From positions 6,291,501 through 6,355,500 of the forward strand of contig NZ_CP121695.1 of NCBI RefSeq assembly GCF_029761915.1: a stretch of 64,000 nucleotides of DNA. The letters run 5' to 3'. Of the stretch, positions 1 through 10,531 are shown piece after piece. Each line of letters begins with the position of its first letter. Position 1 is the first letter of the stretch. A program made the position numbers and the translations under genes. This DNA comes from Bradyrhizobium sp. CB1650. GTDB taxonomy: Bacteria > Pseudomonadota > Alphaproteobacteria > Rhizobiales > Xanthobacteraceae. The notes beneath the pieces were generated by a model. The model worked only from the letters and a program-made list of their open reading frames with translations. It was not told the DNA's origin and made no database searches.

Positions 1-1
1 C

Positions 2-463
2 AAATCGGTGCTGGGAAACAGGCTCGACGAGATGAGCATGCTGGGCGTGCTGGTGCTCGCGATCGGCCTGAGCTTCTGGGTGCAATATGCCCGCACGGTG
101 CGCGGCTCCGTGATGGTCGAGAAGAACAAGGACTACGTCGCCGCCGCGCAACTGATCGGCCTTCCTGCGCCCGTGATCATGCTGCGACACGTGCTTCCGA
201 ACACGATGGGGCCGATCCTCGTCATCGCCACCATCAATCTCGCGCTTGCCATCATCACCGAGGCGACGCTGTCCTTTCTCGGCTCGGGCATGCCCGAGAC
301 CATGCCGTCGCTCGGCACGCTCATCCGCATCGGCAACAACTATCTGTTTGCGGGCGAATGGTGGATCGTCGCGTTCCCCGGCCTGGCGCTTGCCGCGCTG
401 ATCCTGTCCATCAACCTGCTCGGCGACTGGCTGCGCGACGCACTCAACCCGAAACTCAGATGA
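2..463 (+). CDS. Peptide ABC transporter permease, DppC/OppC type (5'-truncated)
   Basis: This is the C-terminal 153 residues of an inner-membrane permease; the start lies before the window. It contains the ABC permease EAA-type loop (DYVAAAQLIGLP...HVLPN), which docks on the ATPase subunits. Hydrophobic helices surround the loop, and the protein ends in the LLGDWLRDALNPKLR tail typical of DppC/OppC proteins. It would form the channel with a DppB-type partner encoded upstream. An ATP-binding gene of the DppD type starts about 14 bases after its stop and a DppF-type gene follows, so it closes the membrane part of the first of two peptide transporters here. The substrate cannot be read from the sequence. 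Confidence 0.9.
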   Translation, partial: KSVLGNRLDEMSMLGVLVLAIGLSFWVQYARTVRGSVMVEKNKDYVAAAQLIGLPAPVIMLRHVLPNTMGPILVIATINLALAIITEATLSFLGSGMPETMPSLGTLIRIGNNYLFAGEWWIVAFPGLALAALILSINLLGDWLRDALNPKLR

Positions 464-476
464 ATACGCTTTGCTC

Positions 477-1463
477 ATGACCGAACCCGTCCTCTCCGTC
501 CGCAATCTTCAGGTGGAGTTTGCCTCCCGCCGCGGCACGCTGCGCGCCATCGACGGCGTGTCCTTCGACATCGCCAAGGGCGAAGTGCTTGGCGTGGTCG
601 GCGAGTCCGGCGCCGGCAAATCCGTGACCGGGCTCTCGGTGATCGGCCTGATCGATCCGCCCGGCCGCATTGCCGGCGGCGAGATCCGTCTGTCCGGCCT
701 GCGCATCGACAATCTACCGCCGGAGGAGATGCGCCGCGTGCGCGGCAAGCGCATCGGCATGATCTTTCAGGACCCTCTCACCTCGCTCAATCCGCTGTAC
801 CGGATCGGCGACCAGATCGTGGAGACGATCCGCACCCACCTCGATCTTTCGGAGCAGGCTGCGCGACGCCGTGCCATCGACCTGCTCGCCGAGGTCGGCA
901 TCCCCGCGCCGGAGAAACGCATCGACGGCTATCCGCACGAGTTCTCCGGCGGCATGCGCCAGCGCGTGGTGATTGCGCTTGCGATCTGCGCCGAGCCGGA
1001 GCTGATCATCGCGGACGAGCCGACCACCGCGCTCGATGTCTCCGTGCAGGCGCAGATCATCTCGCTGATCAAGCGGCTCGGGCGCGACCACGGGACCGCG
1101 GTGATGCTGGTGACGCACGACATGGGCGTGATTGCGGAAACTTCCGACCGCGTCGCAGTGATGTATGCCGGCCGTGTCGCCGAAATCGGCCCGGTGCAGG
1201 ACGTCGTGAAAAACCCGTTGCACCCCTATGCCAAGGGCCTGATGGGCGCGATCCCGACGCTCGGGGGCGACGACAAGCGCCTGGTGCAGATTCCCGGATC
1301 CATGCCGCGCCTGTCGGCGATCCCGCGCGGGTGCTCCTTCAACCCGCGCTGCGCGTTCGCCTTCGATCGCTGCCGGATCGAGCGGCCCGAGCCGCTGCCG
1401 CGGGGCGCGCAATCGGTCGCGTGCCACCTGTACGACAGCATGCCGACGGAGAGCGCGGCATGA
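477..1463 (+). CDS. Peptide ABC transporter ATP-binding protein, DppD/OppD type
   Basis: This 328-residue cytoplasmic ATPase powers import of di- or oligopeptides. Visible motifs are Walker A GESGAGKS, Q-loop FQDPLTSLNP, signature SGGMRQR, Walker B LIIADEPTTALD and the switch His in VTHDMG. The C-terminal oligopeptide-transporter extension carries the clustered Cys segment CSFNPRCAFAFDRC. The ATG at 477 is preferred over a TTG two codons upstream because it gives the usual MTEPVLSV N-terminus. The stop overlaps the ATG of the DppF-type gene by four bases (ATGA), implying translational coupling. It pairs with that gene as a heterodimeric motor. Confidence 0.93.
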   Translation: MTEPVLSVRNLQVEFASRRGTLRAIDGVSFDIAKGEVLGVVGESGAGKSVTGLSVIGLIDPPGRIAGGEIRLSGLRIDNLPPEEMRRVRGKRIGMIFQDPLTSLNPLYRIGDQIVETIRTHLDLSEQAARRRAIDLLAEVGIPAPEKRIDGYPHEFSGGMRQRVVIALAICAEPELIIADEPTTALDVSVQAQIISLIKRLGRDHGTAVMLVTHDMGVIAETSDRVAVMYAGRVAEIGPVQDVVKNPLHPYAKGLMGAIPTLGGDDKRLVQIPGSMPRLSAIPRGCSFNPRCAFAFDRCRIERPEPLPRGAQSVACHLYDSMPTESAA

Positions 1464-2449
1464 GCGCGTCATTCGTCCAGGTCAGGAATCTGCGACGCGT
1501 CTTCGACGTTTCGAAGCCGTGGCTCAACCGTGTCGTCGAAGGCGGGCATCTGGAATATCTCAAGGCCGTCGATGGCGTCACCTTCGACATCAGGAAGGGC
1601 GAGACCTTTGCGCTGGTCGGCGAGTCCGGCTCGGGCAAGACCACGGTGGCGCGGATGGTGGTGGGGCTCCTGCCTCCGAGTTCCGGCAATGTGCTGATCG
1701 ACGGTGTCTCGATGACCGACCCGCGGCAGGCCCCGGCACGGCGAAAACTGCGCCGCCGCATCCAGATGATCTTTCAGGACCCCTATGCGAGCCTGAACCC
1801 GCGCTTCCGAGTCGACGCCATCATTGCCGAGCCGATCCGCGCCTTCGACCTGATCCGGGGCGAGCGCGACATCCAGGCCCGCGTCGGCGAGTTGCTCAGC
1901 CTCGTCGGCCTGCATCCCGACGACCGGCTCAAATATCCGCACGAGTTTTCCGGCGGCCAGCGCCAGCGCATCGCGATCGCGCGGGCGCTTGCCTCCGATG
2001 CCGAATTCATCGTCTGCGACGAGCCGACCTCAGCGCTCGACGTCTCGGTGCAGGCTCAGATCCTGAACCTGATGCGCGACCTTCAGGACAAGTTCGGCCT
2101 GACCTACATGTTCATCAGCCACAATCTCGCCGTCGTCCGCCACATGGCGAGCCGCGTCGGCGTGATGTATCTCGGCCGCATCGTCGAGATCGCGGAGGGG
2201 CGCGAACTGTTCGCGCACCCGCGCATGCCCTACACCAAGATGCTGTTGGGTGCCGTGCCCGATCTCGCGATGAGCGGCCGCCAGCGCATTCCGGTGAAGG
2301 GCGAGATCCCGAACCCGATCGATCCGCCGCCCGGCTGCGCCTTCAACCCGCGCTGCCCGCTGGCATTCGATCTCTGCCGCAAGGAAACCCCGGAACTGAT
2401 CGACGGCGTCGCCTGTCACGCGGTCAACACCGCGCCGGTGCCGGCGTAA
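1460..2449 (+). CDS. Peptide ABC transporter ATP-binding protein, DppF/OppF type
   Basis: This 329-residue ATPase is the partner of the preceding DppD-type subunit. It has Walker A GESGSGKT, Q-loop FQDPYASLNP, signature SGGQRQR, Walker B FIVCDEPTSALD and ISHNLAVV. The C-terminal extension has paired Cys residues (CAFNPRCPLAFDLC). The insertion before Walker A (WLNRVVEGGHLEYLKAVDGV) is typical of the OppF/DppF branch. It starts inside the stop of the previous gene. A gap of 88 bases separates it from the gamma-glutamyltransferase-like gene; no clear terminator was seen there, so the run may continue as one transcript. Confidence 0.93.
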   Translation: MSASFVQVRNLRRVFDVSKPWLNRVVEGGHLEYLKAVDGVTFDIRKGETFALVGESGSGKTTVARMVVGLLPPSSGNVLIDGVSMTDPRQAPARRKLRRRIQMIFQDPYASLNPRFRVDAIIAEPIRAFDLIRGERDIQARVGELLSLVGLHPDDRLKYPHEFSGGQRQRIAIARALASDAEFIVCDEPTSALDVSVQAQILNLMRDLQDKFGLTYMFISHNLAVVRHMASRVGVMYLGRIVEIAEGRELFAHPRMPYTKMLLGAVPDLAMSGRQRIPVKGEIPNPIDPPPGCAFNPRCPLAFDLCRKETPELIDGVACHAVNTAPVPA

Positions 2450-2537
2450 CGCGCGCGTGCCATGCGACCTCTGCATTTGGCAACAAGGCACCGCCTGTGA
2501 TCAATTGCGCCCGCCGCAAACAAGGTAGCGAAGTCCC

Positions 2538-4340
2538 ATGGCCAGCAACATCAATCCAGATCCCTTCACGACCAGGCCCGAAATCGAGGGCACGTTCGGG
2601 GTCGTCGCCACCACCCACTGGATCGCAACCGCCGTCGGCATGGCCATTCTGGAGAAAGGCGGCAACGCCTTCGACGCCGGCGTCGCCACTGCCTTCACGC
2701 TGCAGGTGGTGGAGCCGCATCTGAACGGCCCGGGCGGTGACGTACCGATCATCGTGCATGATGTGAAACGCGGTCGCACCGAAGTGATCTGCGGCCAGGG
2801 CCCGGCGCCGGCGCGCGCCACCATCGCCCACTACAGGAGCGAAGGCCTCGACATGGTGCCCGGGACCGGACTGCTCGCGGCCTGTGTGCCCGGCACTTTC
2901 GAATCGTGGATGTTGCTGCTGCGGGACTACGGCACGCTGCAGGTGCGGGACGTACTGGAGCCCGCTATTTCCTATGCGCGCGATGGCTATCCGCTGGTCG
3001 AGCGCGCCTGCGCCACGATCCAGACCGTCGAGCGACTGTTCCGGAAGCACTGGCCTACCTCGGCCGCTGTGTACCTGCCGAATGGCGAGGTGCCGAAGCC
3101 CGGCACGCTCTTCACCAACAAGACGCTGGCGGCGACCTATGCGCGGATCCTGAGCGAAGCCGAGAGCGGCGGCGGCCGCGAAGCCGAGATTGAGCGTGCG
3201 CGAAAGGCCTGGTCGCGAGGTTTCGTCGCGGAGGCCATCGACAAGTTCTGCCGAACCCAGGAGGTGATGGACGTCAGCGGCTCCCCGCATCGCGGTGTGC
3301 TCTCGGCCGACGACATGGCGCGCTGGCAGCCGACCATCGAGGCGCCGCTCACCTACGACTATGGCCGATACACCGTCTGCAAGGCGGGCGTCTGGAGTCA
3401 GGGCCCGGTGACGCTGCAACAGCTCGCGCTACTGAAGGGTTTTGAGCTCGACGGGCTCGATCCGACCGGACCGGAATTCATCCATCTCCAGATCGAATGC
3501 GCCAAGCTTGCATTCGCGGACCGCGAGAAATTCTACGGCGATCCTAAGTTCAACGAGATCCCGATCGCGACGCTGCTGTCGGATGCCTATAACGACGAGC
3601 GCCGCAAGCTCGTCACCGACAAGGCCTCGCTCGATTTCCGGCCCGGTTCGGTCGAGGGCCTTGGCGGCGTGGTCAAGCTGCGGCGCGCCGAGGGGCAACG
3701 CGAGGCGGTCGGTGCGCTCGGCGCCGGCGAACCGACGGTGGGGCGCTTCGGCGAGGTGCGCGGCGACACCGTGCACTTCGACATCATCGACAAGGACGGC
3801 AACATGGTCTCCTCGACGCCGTCCGGCGGCTGGTTGCAATCCTCACCCGTAATTCCGGAGCTCGGCTTCTGCCTCGGCAGCCGCGCGCAGATGTTCTGGC
3901 TGGAGGAAGGCCATCCCGCTTCGCTCGCGCCGGGCAAGCGGCCGCGCACCACGCTCTCGCCGACCATGGCGCTGCGCGACGGCGAGCCGTATCTCGCCTG
4001 GGGCTCGCCCGGCGGCGACCAGCAGGATCAATGGATCACGCAGTTCTTCCTGCGGCATGTCCACTGTAACCTCAACCTCCAGGAGGCGATCGACGCGCCG
4101 GCCTGGCATTCCGAGCACTTCCCGATCTCGTTCTGGCCCCGCACCGCGCGCCCCGGCGTGCTCGTGGTCGAGAACCGCGTGCCCAAGGCAACAATCGAGA
4201 ACCTGCGCGAGCGCGGGCATGTCGTCGAGGTCGGGCCGGATTGGTCCGAAGGCCGCCTCACCGCGGCCTCGCGCGTTGGGCCGCGCCGCCGCGCCGCCGC
4301 CAACCCGCGCGGCATGCAGGGCTACGCGGCGGGACGCTGA
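2538..4340 (+). CDS. Gamma-glutamyltransferase-like Ntn hydrolase
   Basis: This 600-residue protein belongs to the gamma-glutamyltranspeptidase family, whose members self-cleave before a Thr that then serves as nucleophile. Family marks are the early ATTHWIAT and GGNAFDAGVA segments, NGPGGD, and the predicted cleavage site at Thr411 in GDTVHFDIIDKDGN (classical enzymes have TTH here). The later glycine loop reads GSPGGDQQDQW instead of the classical GGSRI, which resembles YwrD-like acylases more than true glutathione hydrolases. There is no signal peptide, so it is probably cytoplasmic, unlike periplasmic GGT. It sits between two peptide transporters and directly before a DUF1028 gene, which suggests hydrolysis of imported gamma-glutamyl or acylated peptides; the substrate is unknown. 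Confidence 0.85.
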   Translation: MASNINPDPFTTRPEIEGTFGVVATTHWIATAVGMAILEKGGNAFDAGVATAFTLQVVEPHLNGPGGDVPIIVHDVKRGRTEVICGQGPAPARATIAHYRSEGLDMVPGTGLLAACVPGTFESWMLLLRDYGTLQVRDVLEPAISYARDGYPLVERACATIQTVERLFRKHWPTSAAVYLPNGEVPKPGTLFTNKTLAATYARILSEAESGGGREAEIERARKAWSRGFVAEAIDKFCRTQEVMDVSGSPHRGVLSADDMARWQPTIEAPLTYDYGRYTVCKAGVWSQGPVTLQQLALLKGFELDGLDPTGPEFIHLQIECAKLAFADREKFYGDPKFNEIPIATLLSDAYNDERRKLVTDKASLDFRPGSVEGLGGVVKLRRAEGQREAVGALGAGEPTVGRFGEVRGDTVHFDIIDKDGNMVSSTPSGGWLQSSPVIPELGFCLGSRAQMFWLEEGHPASLAPGKRPRTTLSPTMALRDGEPYLAWGSPGGDQQDQWITQFFLRHVHCNLNLQEAIDAPAWHSEHFPISFWPRTARPGVLVVENRVPKATIENLRERGHVVEVGPDWSEGRLTAASRVGPRRRAAANPRGMQGYAAGR

Positions 4341-4351
4341 CGGATAACGAC

Positions 4352-5058
4352 ATGACCTGGTCGATCATCGCGCGCGATCCTGCCACTGGCCAGTTCGGCA
4401 TCGCGGTTGCAACGCGCTTCTTCGCCGTCGGCGCGCGTGTTCCCTTCATCGCGGCCGGCCTCGGCGCCATCGCGACACAGGCTTTCGTCAATCCCTATTA
4501 CGGCATCGATGGCGTCAAGCTCTTGCGCGAAGGCCTGAACGCGCACGACGTCCTCGCCGCCCTGCTCGCGACCGACGACGGCCGTGAGAGCCGGCAGGTC
4601 CACATCATGGATGCGAGCGGGGCGATTGCAGCGCATACGGGCCGCGACTGCATCGGCTGGTGCAGCCATATCGCGGGCAGCGGCTTTTCCCTCGCCGGCA
4701 ACATGCTTGCGGGGCCCGACGTGCTCGACGAGACGGCAAAGACCTACATCACCAATGACAGCCTGCCCTTTCCGCGCCGCCTACTCGCGGCCATGCGTGC
4801 CGGCGAGGCCGCCGGCGGCGACAAGCGCGGCAAGCAGTCCGCTGCGCTCCTGATCCACGGCGAAGAGGAATGGCCGGCGCTTGATTTGCGCGCCGACGAT
4901 CACCCCGACCCGCTCGGCGAGCTCGAACGGCTCGAGCAAGTCAGCCACGAGGTCTGGGTGCACTTCCGGGACTCGCTGCCGACGCGGCTCAACCCGGCCG
5001 GCAACACCGACCGCACCGTCATCGACGCCAGCATCGCCGCGGCACGTGCGAAAATCCA

Positions 5059-5062
<4 letters not shown>
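4352..5062 (+). CDS. DUF1028 family protein (Ntn-hydrolase-like)
   Basis: This 236-residue protein matches the DUF1028 pattern: N-terminal TWSIIARDPATGQFGIAVATRFF, the FVNPYYGIDGVKLL segment, GNMLAGPDVL, and the diagnostic GGDKRGKQSAAL loop. Members look like N-terminal nucleophile hydrolases, but their reaction is not established. The ATG at 4352 is chosen because the family fold starts at once; the frame is open further upstream into the previous gene, but that would be unusual. It begins 11 bases after the GGT-like stop, and its own stop overlaps the next ATPase gene by four bases (ATGA). The tight coupling to peptide uptake genes implies a role in processing an imported peptide or amide. 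Confidence 0.85.
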
Positions 5063-6047
<985 letters not shown>

Positions 6048-6048
<1 letters not shown>

Positions 6049-7154
6049 TGGCGCTGCTCGAGGTCGAAAACCTGGTCAAGCATTTCGTGGTCGAGCGGTC
6101 GCTGCTCGGCCGCCCGAAAGCCTTCGTCAAGGCGGTCGACGGCGTCAGTTTCACGCTCGAGGCGGGCAAGACACTCGCCCTCGTCGGCGAATCCGGTTGC
6201 GGCAAGTCGACGGTCAGCCGCCTCGTCCTGCGGCTGATCGAACCGGACGCCGGCTCGATCCGCTTCGAGGGCCGCGACCTGCTCTCCCTCGACGCCGGCG
6301 CCTTGCGCGCATTCCGCCGTCACGCGCAGATCATCTTTCAGGACCCCTACGCGTCTCTCAACCCGCGCATGACGATCGACCAGATCCTCACCGAGCCGCT
6401 GGCCTTGCATGATCTTGTGCCGCCGCCGCAGCGGCGTGCGCGTGTCGATGAGCTATTGCGGCTGGTCGGCCTCGAGCCACGGCTGGCGCGGCGCTATCCG
6501 CACGAATTCTCCGGCGGCCAGCGCCAGCGCATCGCGATTGCGCGCGCGCTCGCGGTCGAGCCGAAGCTGATCATCTGCGACGAACCGGTCTCGGCGCTGG
6601 ATGTCTCGATCCGCTCGCAGATCCTCAACCTTCTGCGCGAGCTCCAGGACCGGCTCGGGCTTGCGTATATCTTCGTCTCGCATGATCTCGCGGTGGTCAA
6701 GCACATCGCCGACCGCGTCGCGGTGATGAATCTCGGCAGCATCGTCGAGGAAGCCGACGCAGATGCCCTGTTCGCCACGCCACGCCACCCCTATAGCCGC
6801 GCGCTGCTGTCCGCGATCCCGCTGCCACAACCCCACGCCAGGCGCGCGACGGTCCTGGTGGAGGGCGAGATCGCGAGCGCGCTCAATCCGCCGTCGGGCT
6901 GCCGCTTCCACACCCGCTGCCCGTTCGTGATCGCGCGCTGCCGCACCGAGCCGCCGGAGCTGGTGGGTGACGGTACGGGCCACGCCACCGCCTGTCATCG
7001 CGTCGCCGAACTGCCGTCCGCCGAGGCCATCCTGCCGGCCGCGGGCGGCTTTTCGCCGGCGCTGGCAAAATTGGTCGCAGCTTTCAGCCAAAAGACGGAA
7101 GGCGGAGCCGCTCCCGGGGTTGGTATACAGAGTGCAACGCCTCCAACGACGTAG
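6048..7154 (+). CDS. Peptide ABC transporter ATP-binding protein, DppF type (second system)
   Basis: This 368-residue ATPase partners the preceding DppD-type protein. Motifs are Walker A GESGCGKS, FQDPYASLNP, SGGQRQR, LIICDEPVSALD and VSHDLAVV, followed by the Cys-containing extension GCRFHTRCPFVIARC. The ATG at 6048 shares one base with the previous stop; longer upstream starts would bury the gene in its neighbour. The protein carries about 40 residues more at its C-terminus than its counterpart in the first system, an Ala/Pro-rich tail of no obvious function. The binding-protein gene follows after 22 bases. Confidence 0.92.
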
Positions 7155-7176
7155 CCGCAGCAATGGGGACTGTCCG

Positions 7177-8688
7177 ATGAAAACCTTTCGCCTCGCCACG
7201 GCGGCCGCCGCCTTCCTGCTGTCGTTTGCGGTAGCCGCCCCAGCCCAGACCACGCTGCGGGTTGGCCTTGCCGAGGACCCCGACGTCCTCGATCCGACCA
7301 TGGCGCGCACCTATGTCGGACGCATCGTCTTCTCCGCGTTCTGCGACAAGCTGTTCGACATCGACGAGAAGCTCAACATCGTGCCTCAGCTCGCGCTGTC
7401 CAGCGAGACGGCCGACGACGGCAAGGCCCTCGTCATCAAGCTCAGGCCCGGCGTGAAATTCCATGACGGAGAGCCCTTCGATGCGGAGGCCGCAAAATTC
7501 TCGCTTGAACGGCACCTGACGTTTCCCGGCTCCTTCCGCAAGCCGGAGCTCGCCTCAGTCGATCATGTCGAGGTCCTCGATCCGCTGACCGTCAAGCTGG
7601 CGTTGAAGGCGCCGTTCTCGCCCCTGCTCGCGCAACTAACCGATCGTGCCGGCATGATGGTGTCGCCCAAGGCCGCGAAGGCGGCCGGCGACAAGTTCGG
7701 GCTGCATCCGGTCTGCGCCGGTCCCTACAAGTTCGTCGAGCGTGTCCAGCAAGACCGCATCGTGTTCGAGAAATTCGCCGACTATTGGAACAAGGACAAC
7801 GTGTTCATCGACCGCATCGTGTTCCAGCCGATCGTCGACGCCACCGTACGACTGGCGAACCTGAAATCGGGCGGGCTCGACCTGATCGAGCGCGTGCTCG
7901 CGACCGACCTCAAGGAGGTGCGTGCGGATTCGCGGCTGAAGGTCGCGACTGCCATCGAGCTCGGCTATCAGGGCGTCACACTGAACATCGGCAAGGACAA
8001 GGCCAAAGGTCCCCTCAGCCAGTCGGCAAAGGTGCGGCAGGCGCTCGATCTTGCAATCGATCGCGACGCAATCAATCAGGTCGTGTTCAACGGCGAATTC
8101 CAGCCCGGCAATCAATGGGTCAATCCCGATCATCCCTACTACCAGAAGGCCTTTCCACTCCGCGCCCGCAACGTGGACAAAGCCAAGGCCTTGCTGAAGG
8201 AAGCCGGCGTTACGCCACCGGTCAGCGTCGATTTCCTGGTGCCGAAAGGTGCAGAGACCGAGACGCCGGCGCAGGTGATCCAGTCGATGGCCGCGGAAGC
8301 CGGATTCGACATGAAGATCCGCGTCACCGAATTCGCGACCGGCCTCAAGCAGGCCGAGGCCGGCGATTACCAGGCCTACATGCTCGCCTGGAGCGGACGC
8401 GTCGATCCAGACGGCAATTCCTACGTCTTCCTGCACAGCGACGCGCCGCAGAATTACAGCGGGTGGAACAACGGACAGGCCGACAAGGCCCTCGATGAAG
8501 CGAGGCTGGTCACCGATCCTGACAAGCGCAAGTCCAGCTACGAAACGCTGGCAAAGCTGGTCCAAGACGAGGAGCCGATCCTCTATCTCTACCACCGCCG
8601 TATCATCATCGCCCACTCGACCAGGCTCGAAGGCTACAAGCAAATGCCGGACGGCCTCGTGCGCGTCATTGGCCTCAAGTTGAAGTGA
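7177..8688 (+). CDS. Peptide ABC transporter substrate-binding protein (SBP_bac_5, DppA type)
   Basis: This 503-residue periplasmic binding protein has a Sec signal peptide (MKTFRLATAAAAFLLSF, probable cleavage near APAQ/TTLRV). It then shows the extracellular solute-binding family 5 landmarks: the early DPDVLDPT segment, KLRPGVKFHDGEPFDAE and CAGPYKFVE. It would capture the peptide or related ligand and hand it to the permeases encoded directly downstream. The ATG at 7177 is the only start that places the signal peptide correctly. The start of the DppB-type gene follows the stop by 10 bases. Confidence 0.92.
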   Translation: MKTFRLATAAAAFLLSFAVAAPAQTTLRVGLAEDPDVLDPTMARTYVGRIVFSAFCDKLFDIDEKLNIVPQLALSSETADDGKALVIKLRPGVKFHDGEPFDAEAAKFSLERHLTFPGSFRKPELASVDHVEVLDPLTVKLALKAPFSPLLAQLTDRAGMMVSPKAAKAAGDKFGLHPVCAGPYKFVERVQQDRIVFEKFADYWNKDNVFIDRIVFQPIVDATVRLANLKSGGLDLIERVLATDLKEVRADSRLKVATAIELGYQGVTLNIGKDKAKGPLSQSAKVRQALDLAIDRDAINQVVFNGEFQPGNQWVNPDHPYYQKAFPLRARNVDKAKALLKEAGVTPPVSVDFLVPKGAETETPAQVIQSMAAEAGFDMKIRVTEFATGLKQAEAGDYQAYMLAWSGRVDPDGNSYVFLHSDAPQNYSGWNNGQADKALDEARLVTDPDKRKSSYETLAKLVQDEEPILYLYHRRIIIAHSTRLEGYKQMPDGLVRVIGLKLK

Positions 8689-8698
8689 TTTCGGCCGA

Positions 8699-9640
8699 AT
8701 GCTGAGCTTCCTCGCCCGCCGTCTTGCGCAGATCGTGCCGACGCTCTTCTTCGTCTCGGTGCTGATCTTCTCGCTCCAGCAATTGCTGCCGGGCGATCCC
8801 GCACTGGTGATGGCGGGCGAAGAGCGCGATCCGGCGGTCATCGAGCAGATCCGCCATCAGTACCGGCTCGATCAGCCGGTTCCGGTCCAATACGCCTATT
8901 GGGTCGGCGGCGTGCTCAGGGGCGATTTTGGCGAGTCGCTGCGCAACAAAATGCCGGTGCGCGAGCTGATCGCGCAGAAGCTTCCCGTCACGCTGCAGCT
9001 CGGCGGCATGGCGATCCTGATCGCATTCCTGATCGGCATTCCCGCAGGCATCATCGCGGCCGTGAAGCAAGGGACCGCTTGGGACTACGGTGCCAACCTG
9101 TTCGCGCTGTGGGGCATCTCAACTCCGAATTTCTGGCTCGGCATCATGCTGATCTTCCTGTTCTCGATCGAGCTCGGCTGGCTGCCGGCTTCGGGCTATG
9201 TGCCGCTCACCGAGAACTGGCGCGCGAGCATTGCCGCCACCATCATGCCCGCCTTCGTGCTCGGCAATGCGATTGCCGCGATCCTGATGCGGCATACCCG
9301 CAGCGCCATGCTGCAGGTGCTGGAGAGCGATTACGTCCGCACCGCCCGCGCGAAGGGACTTTGGGAGCGCTCGGTCATTCTCAAGCACGCCATGCGTAAC
9401 GCGCTGACACCGGTGATCACGCTGGGCGCGCTCGAGCTCGGCACACTCTTGTCGGGCGCCGTGCTGACCGAGCAGATATTCTCCATTCCGGGCTTCGGCA
9501 AGCTGATCGTGGATGCCGTCTTCAACCGCGACTACGCCGTCGTGCAGGGCGTCGTGCTGGTAACGGCGACGATCTACATCCTGCTCAACCTGATCGCTGA
9601 CGTCGCCTATATCCTCGTCAATCCGCGGCTGAGGGGCTAG
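8699..9640 (+). CDS. Peptide ABC transporter permease, DppB type
   Basis: This 313-residue inner-membrane permease opens with the LARRLAQIVPTLFFVSVLIF transmembrane helix typical of DppB/OppB. It contains the LPGDPA periplasmic motif, GDFGESLRNKMPV, and the EAA loop (DYVRTARAKGL...HAMRNALTPV). Six membrane segments are apparent. It forms the translocation channel with the DppC-type subunit, which starts 3 bases after its stop, and is driven by the two ATPases encoded upstream. Confidence 0.93.
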   Translation: MLSFLARRLAQIVPTLFFVSVLIFSLQQLLPGDPALVMAGEERDPAVIEQIRHQYRLDQPVPVQYAYWVGGVLRGDFGESLRNKMPVRELIAQKLPVTLQLGGMAILIAFLIGIPAGIIAAVKQGTAWDYGANLFALWGISTPNFWLGIMLIFLFSIELGWLPASGYVPLTENWRASIAATIMPAFVLGNAIAAILMRHTRSAMLQVLESDYVRTARAKGLWERSVILKHAMRNALTPVITLGALELGTLLSGAVLTEQIFSIPGFGKLIVDAVFNRDYAVVQGVVLVTATIYILLNLIADVAYILVNPRLRG

Positions 9641-9643
9641 GCC

Positions 9644-10531
9644 ATGACCGACGCCGCCCTCGCGGTCAGCCCCACCGCCGACAGCAGAGAGCTGGACAGC
9701 CCTGCGCGCCGGGCCCGCCGGCGCCTGTTCAAGCGCAAGGCCGCGGTCGCAGGCCTCGTCGTGCTCTGCTTTTTCATCGCCCTTGCGCTGTTTGCCCCCC
9801 TGATCGTGCCCTACGACCCCGTCGCGACGAGCTGGAGCCTCGTCCGAAAGCCGCCGACGGCGCTGCACTGGTTCGGCACCGACGAGCTCGGCCGCGATAT
9901 CTTGAGCCGGGTCATCTACGGCGCACGGGCATCGCTGCTCGCGGGCCTGATCTCGGTCGCGATCGCGCTCGGCATTGGGGTGCCGCTCGGACTGCTCTCC
10001 GGCTATCGCGGCGGTTTCACTGATGCGTTGATCAGCCGCATCACGGACGCAATGCTGGCCTGCCCGTTCCTGATCCTCGCGATCGCGCTCGCGGCGTTCC
10101 TGGGGCCCAGCCTCGGCAACGCCATGATCGCGATCGGCATCTCGGCAACGCCGGTGTTCATCCGCCTGACCCGTGGCCAGGTTCTCAGTGTCAAGGCCGA
10201 GGACTATGTCGAAGCGGCGCGCGCGCTCGGCAACCCGCCGTGGCGGATTGCCTTCGCTCATATTCTGCCGAACATCCTCCCGGCGCTGCTGGTGCAGGCC
10301 ACACTCTCGATCGCCGCTGCAATCATTGCCGAAGCTGCGCTGTCGTTCCTCGGCCTCGGCCAGCAGCCACCGGCGCCGTCCTGGGGCAGCATGCTCAATG
10401 CCGCGCAACGCTTCCTGACGCAAGCGCCCTGGATGGCCGTCTGGCCGGGCCTCGCGATCTTCCTGGTGGTGCTATCGCTGAACCTGCTCGGCGACGGCCT
10501 GCGTGACGCGCTGGATCCACGCGCACGCTAG
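9644..10531 (+). CDS. Peptide ABC transporter permease, DppC type
   Basis: This 295-residue permease has the arginine-rich cytoplasmic N-terminus and first helix of DppC proteins (RRLFKRKAAVAGLVVL). It carries HWFGTDELGRDILSRVIYGARASL, the EAA loop (DYVEAARALGNPP...HILPN) and the C-terminal LLGDGLRDALDPRAR. It is the last gene of the D-F-A-B-C order. Its stop overlaps, tail to tail, the stop of the gene on the opposite strand (10528-10531), so no separate terminator fits between them. Confidence 0.93.
   Translation: MTDAALAVSPTADSRELDSPARRARRRLFKRKAAVAGLVVLCFFIALALFAPLIVPYDPVATSWSLVRKPPTALHWFGTDELGRDILSRVIYGARASLLAGLISVAIALGIGVPLGLLSGYRGGFTDALISRITDAMLACPFLILAIALAAFLGPSLGNAMIAIGISATPVFIRLTRGQVLSVKAEDYVEAARALGNPPWRIAFAHILPNILPALLVQATLSIAAAIIAEAALSFLGLGQQPPAPSWGSMLNAAQRFLTQAPWMAVWPGLAIFLVVLSLNLLGDGLRDALDPRAR

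Noticed and set aside
1519..2724. Long plus-strand frame overlapping the first dppF and the GGT-like start
   Set aside because: Its product is Arg/Pro-rich low-complexity sequence in another frame of two well-supported genes.
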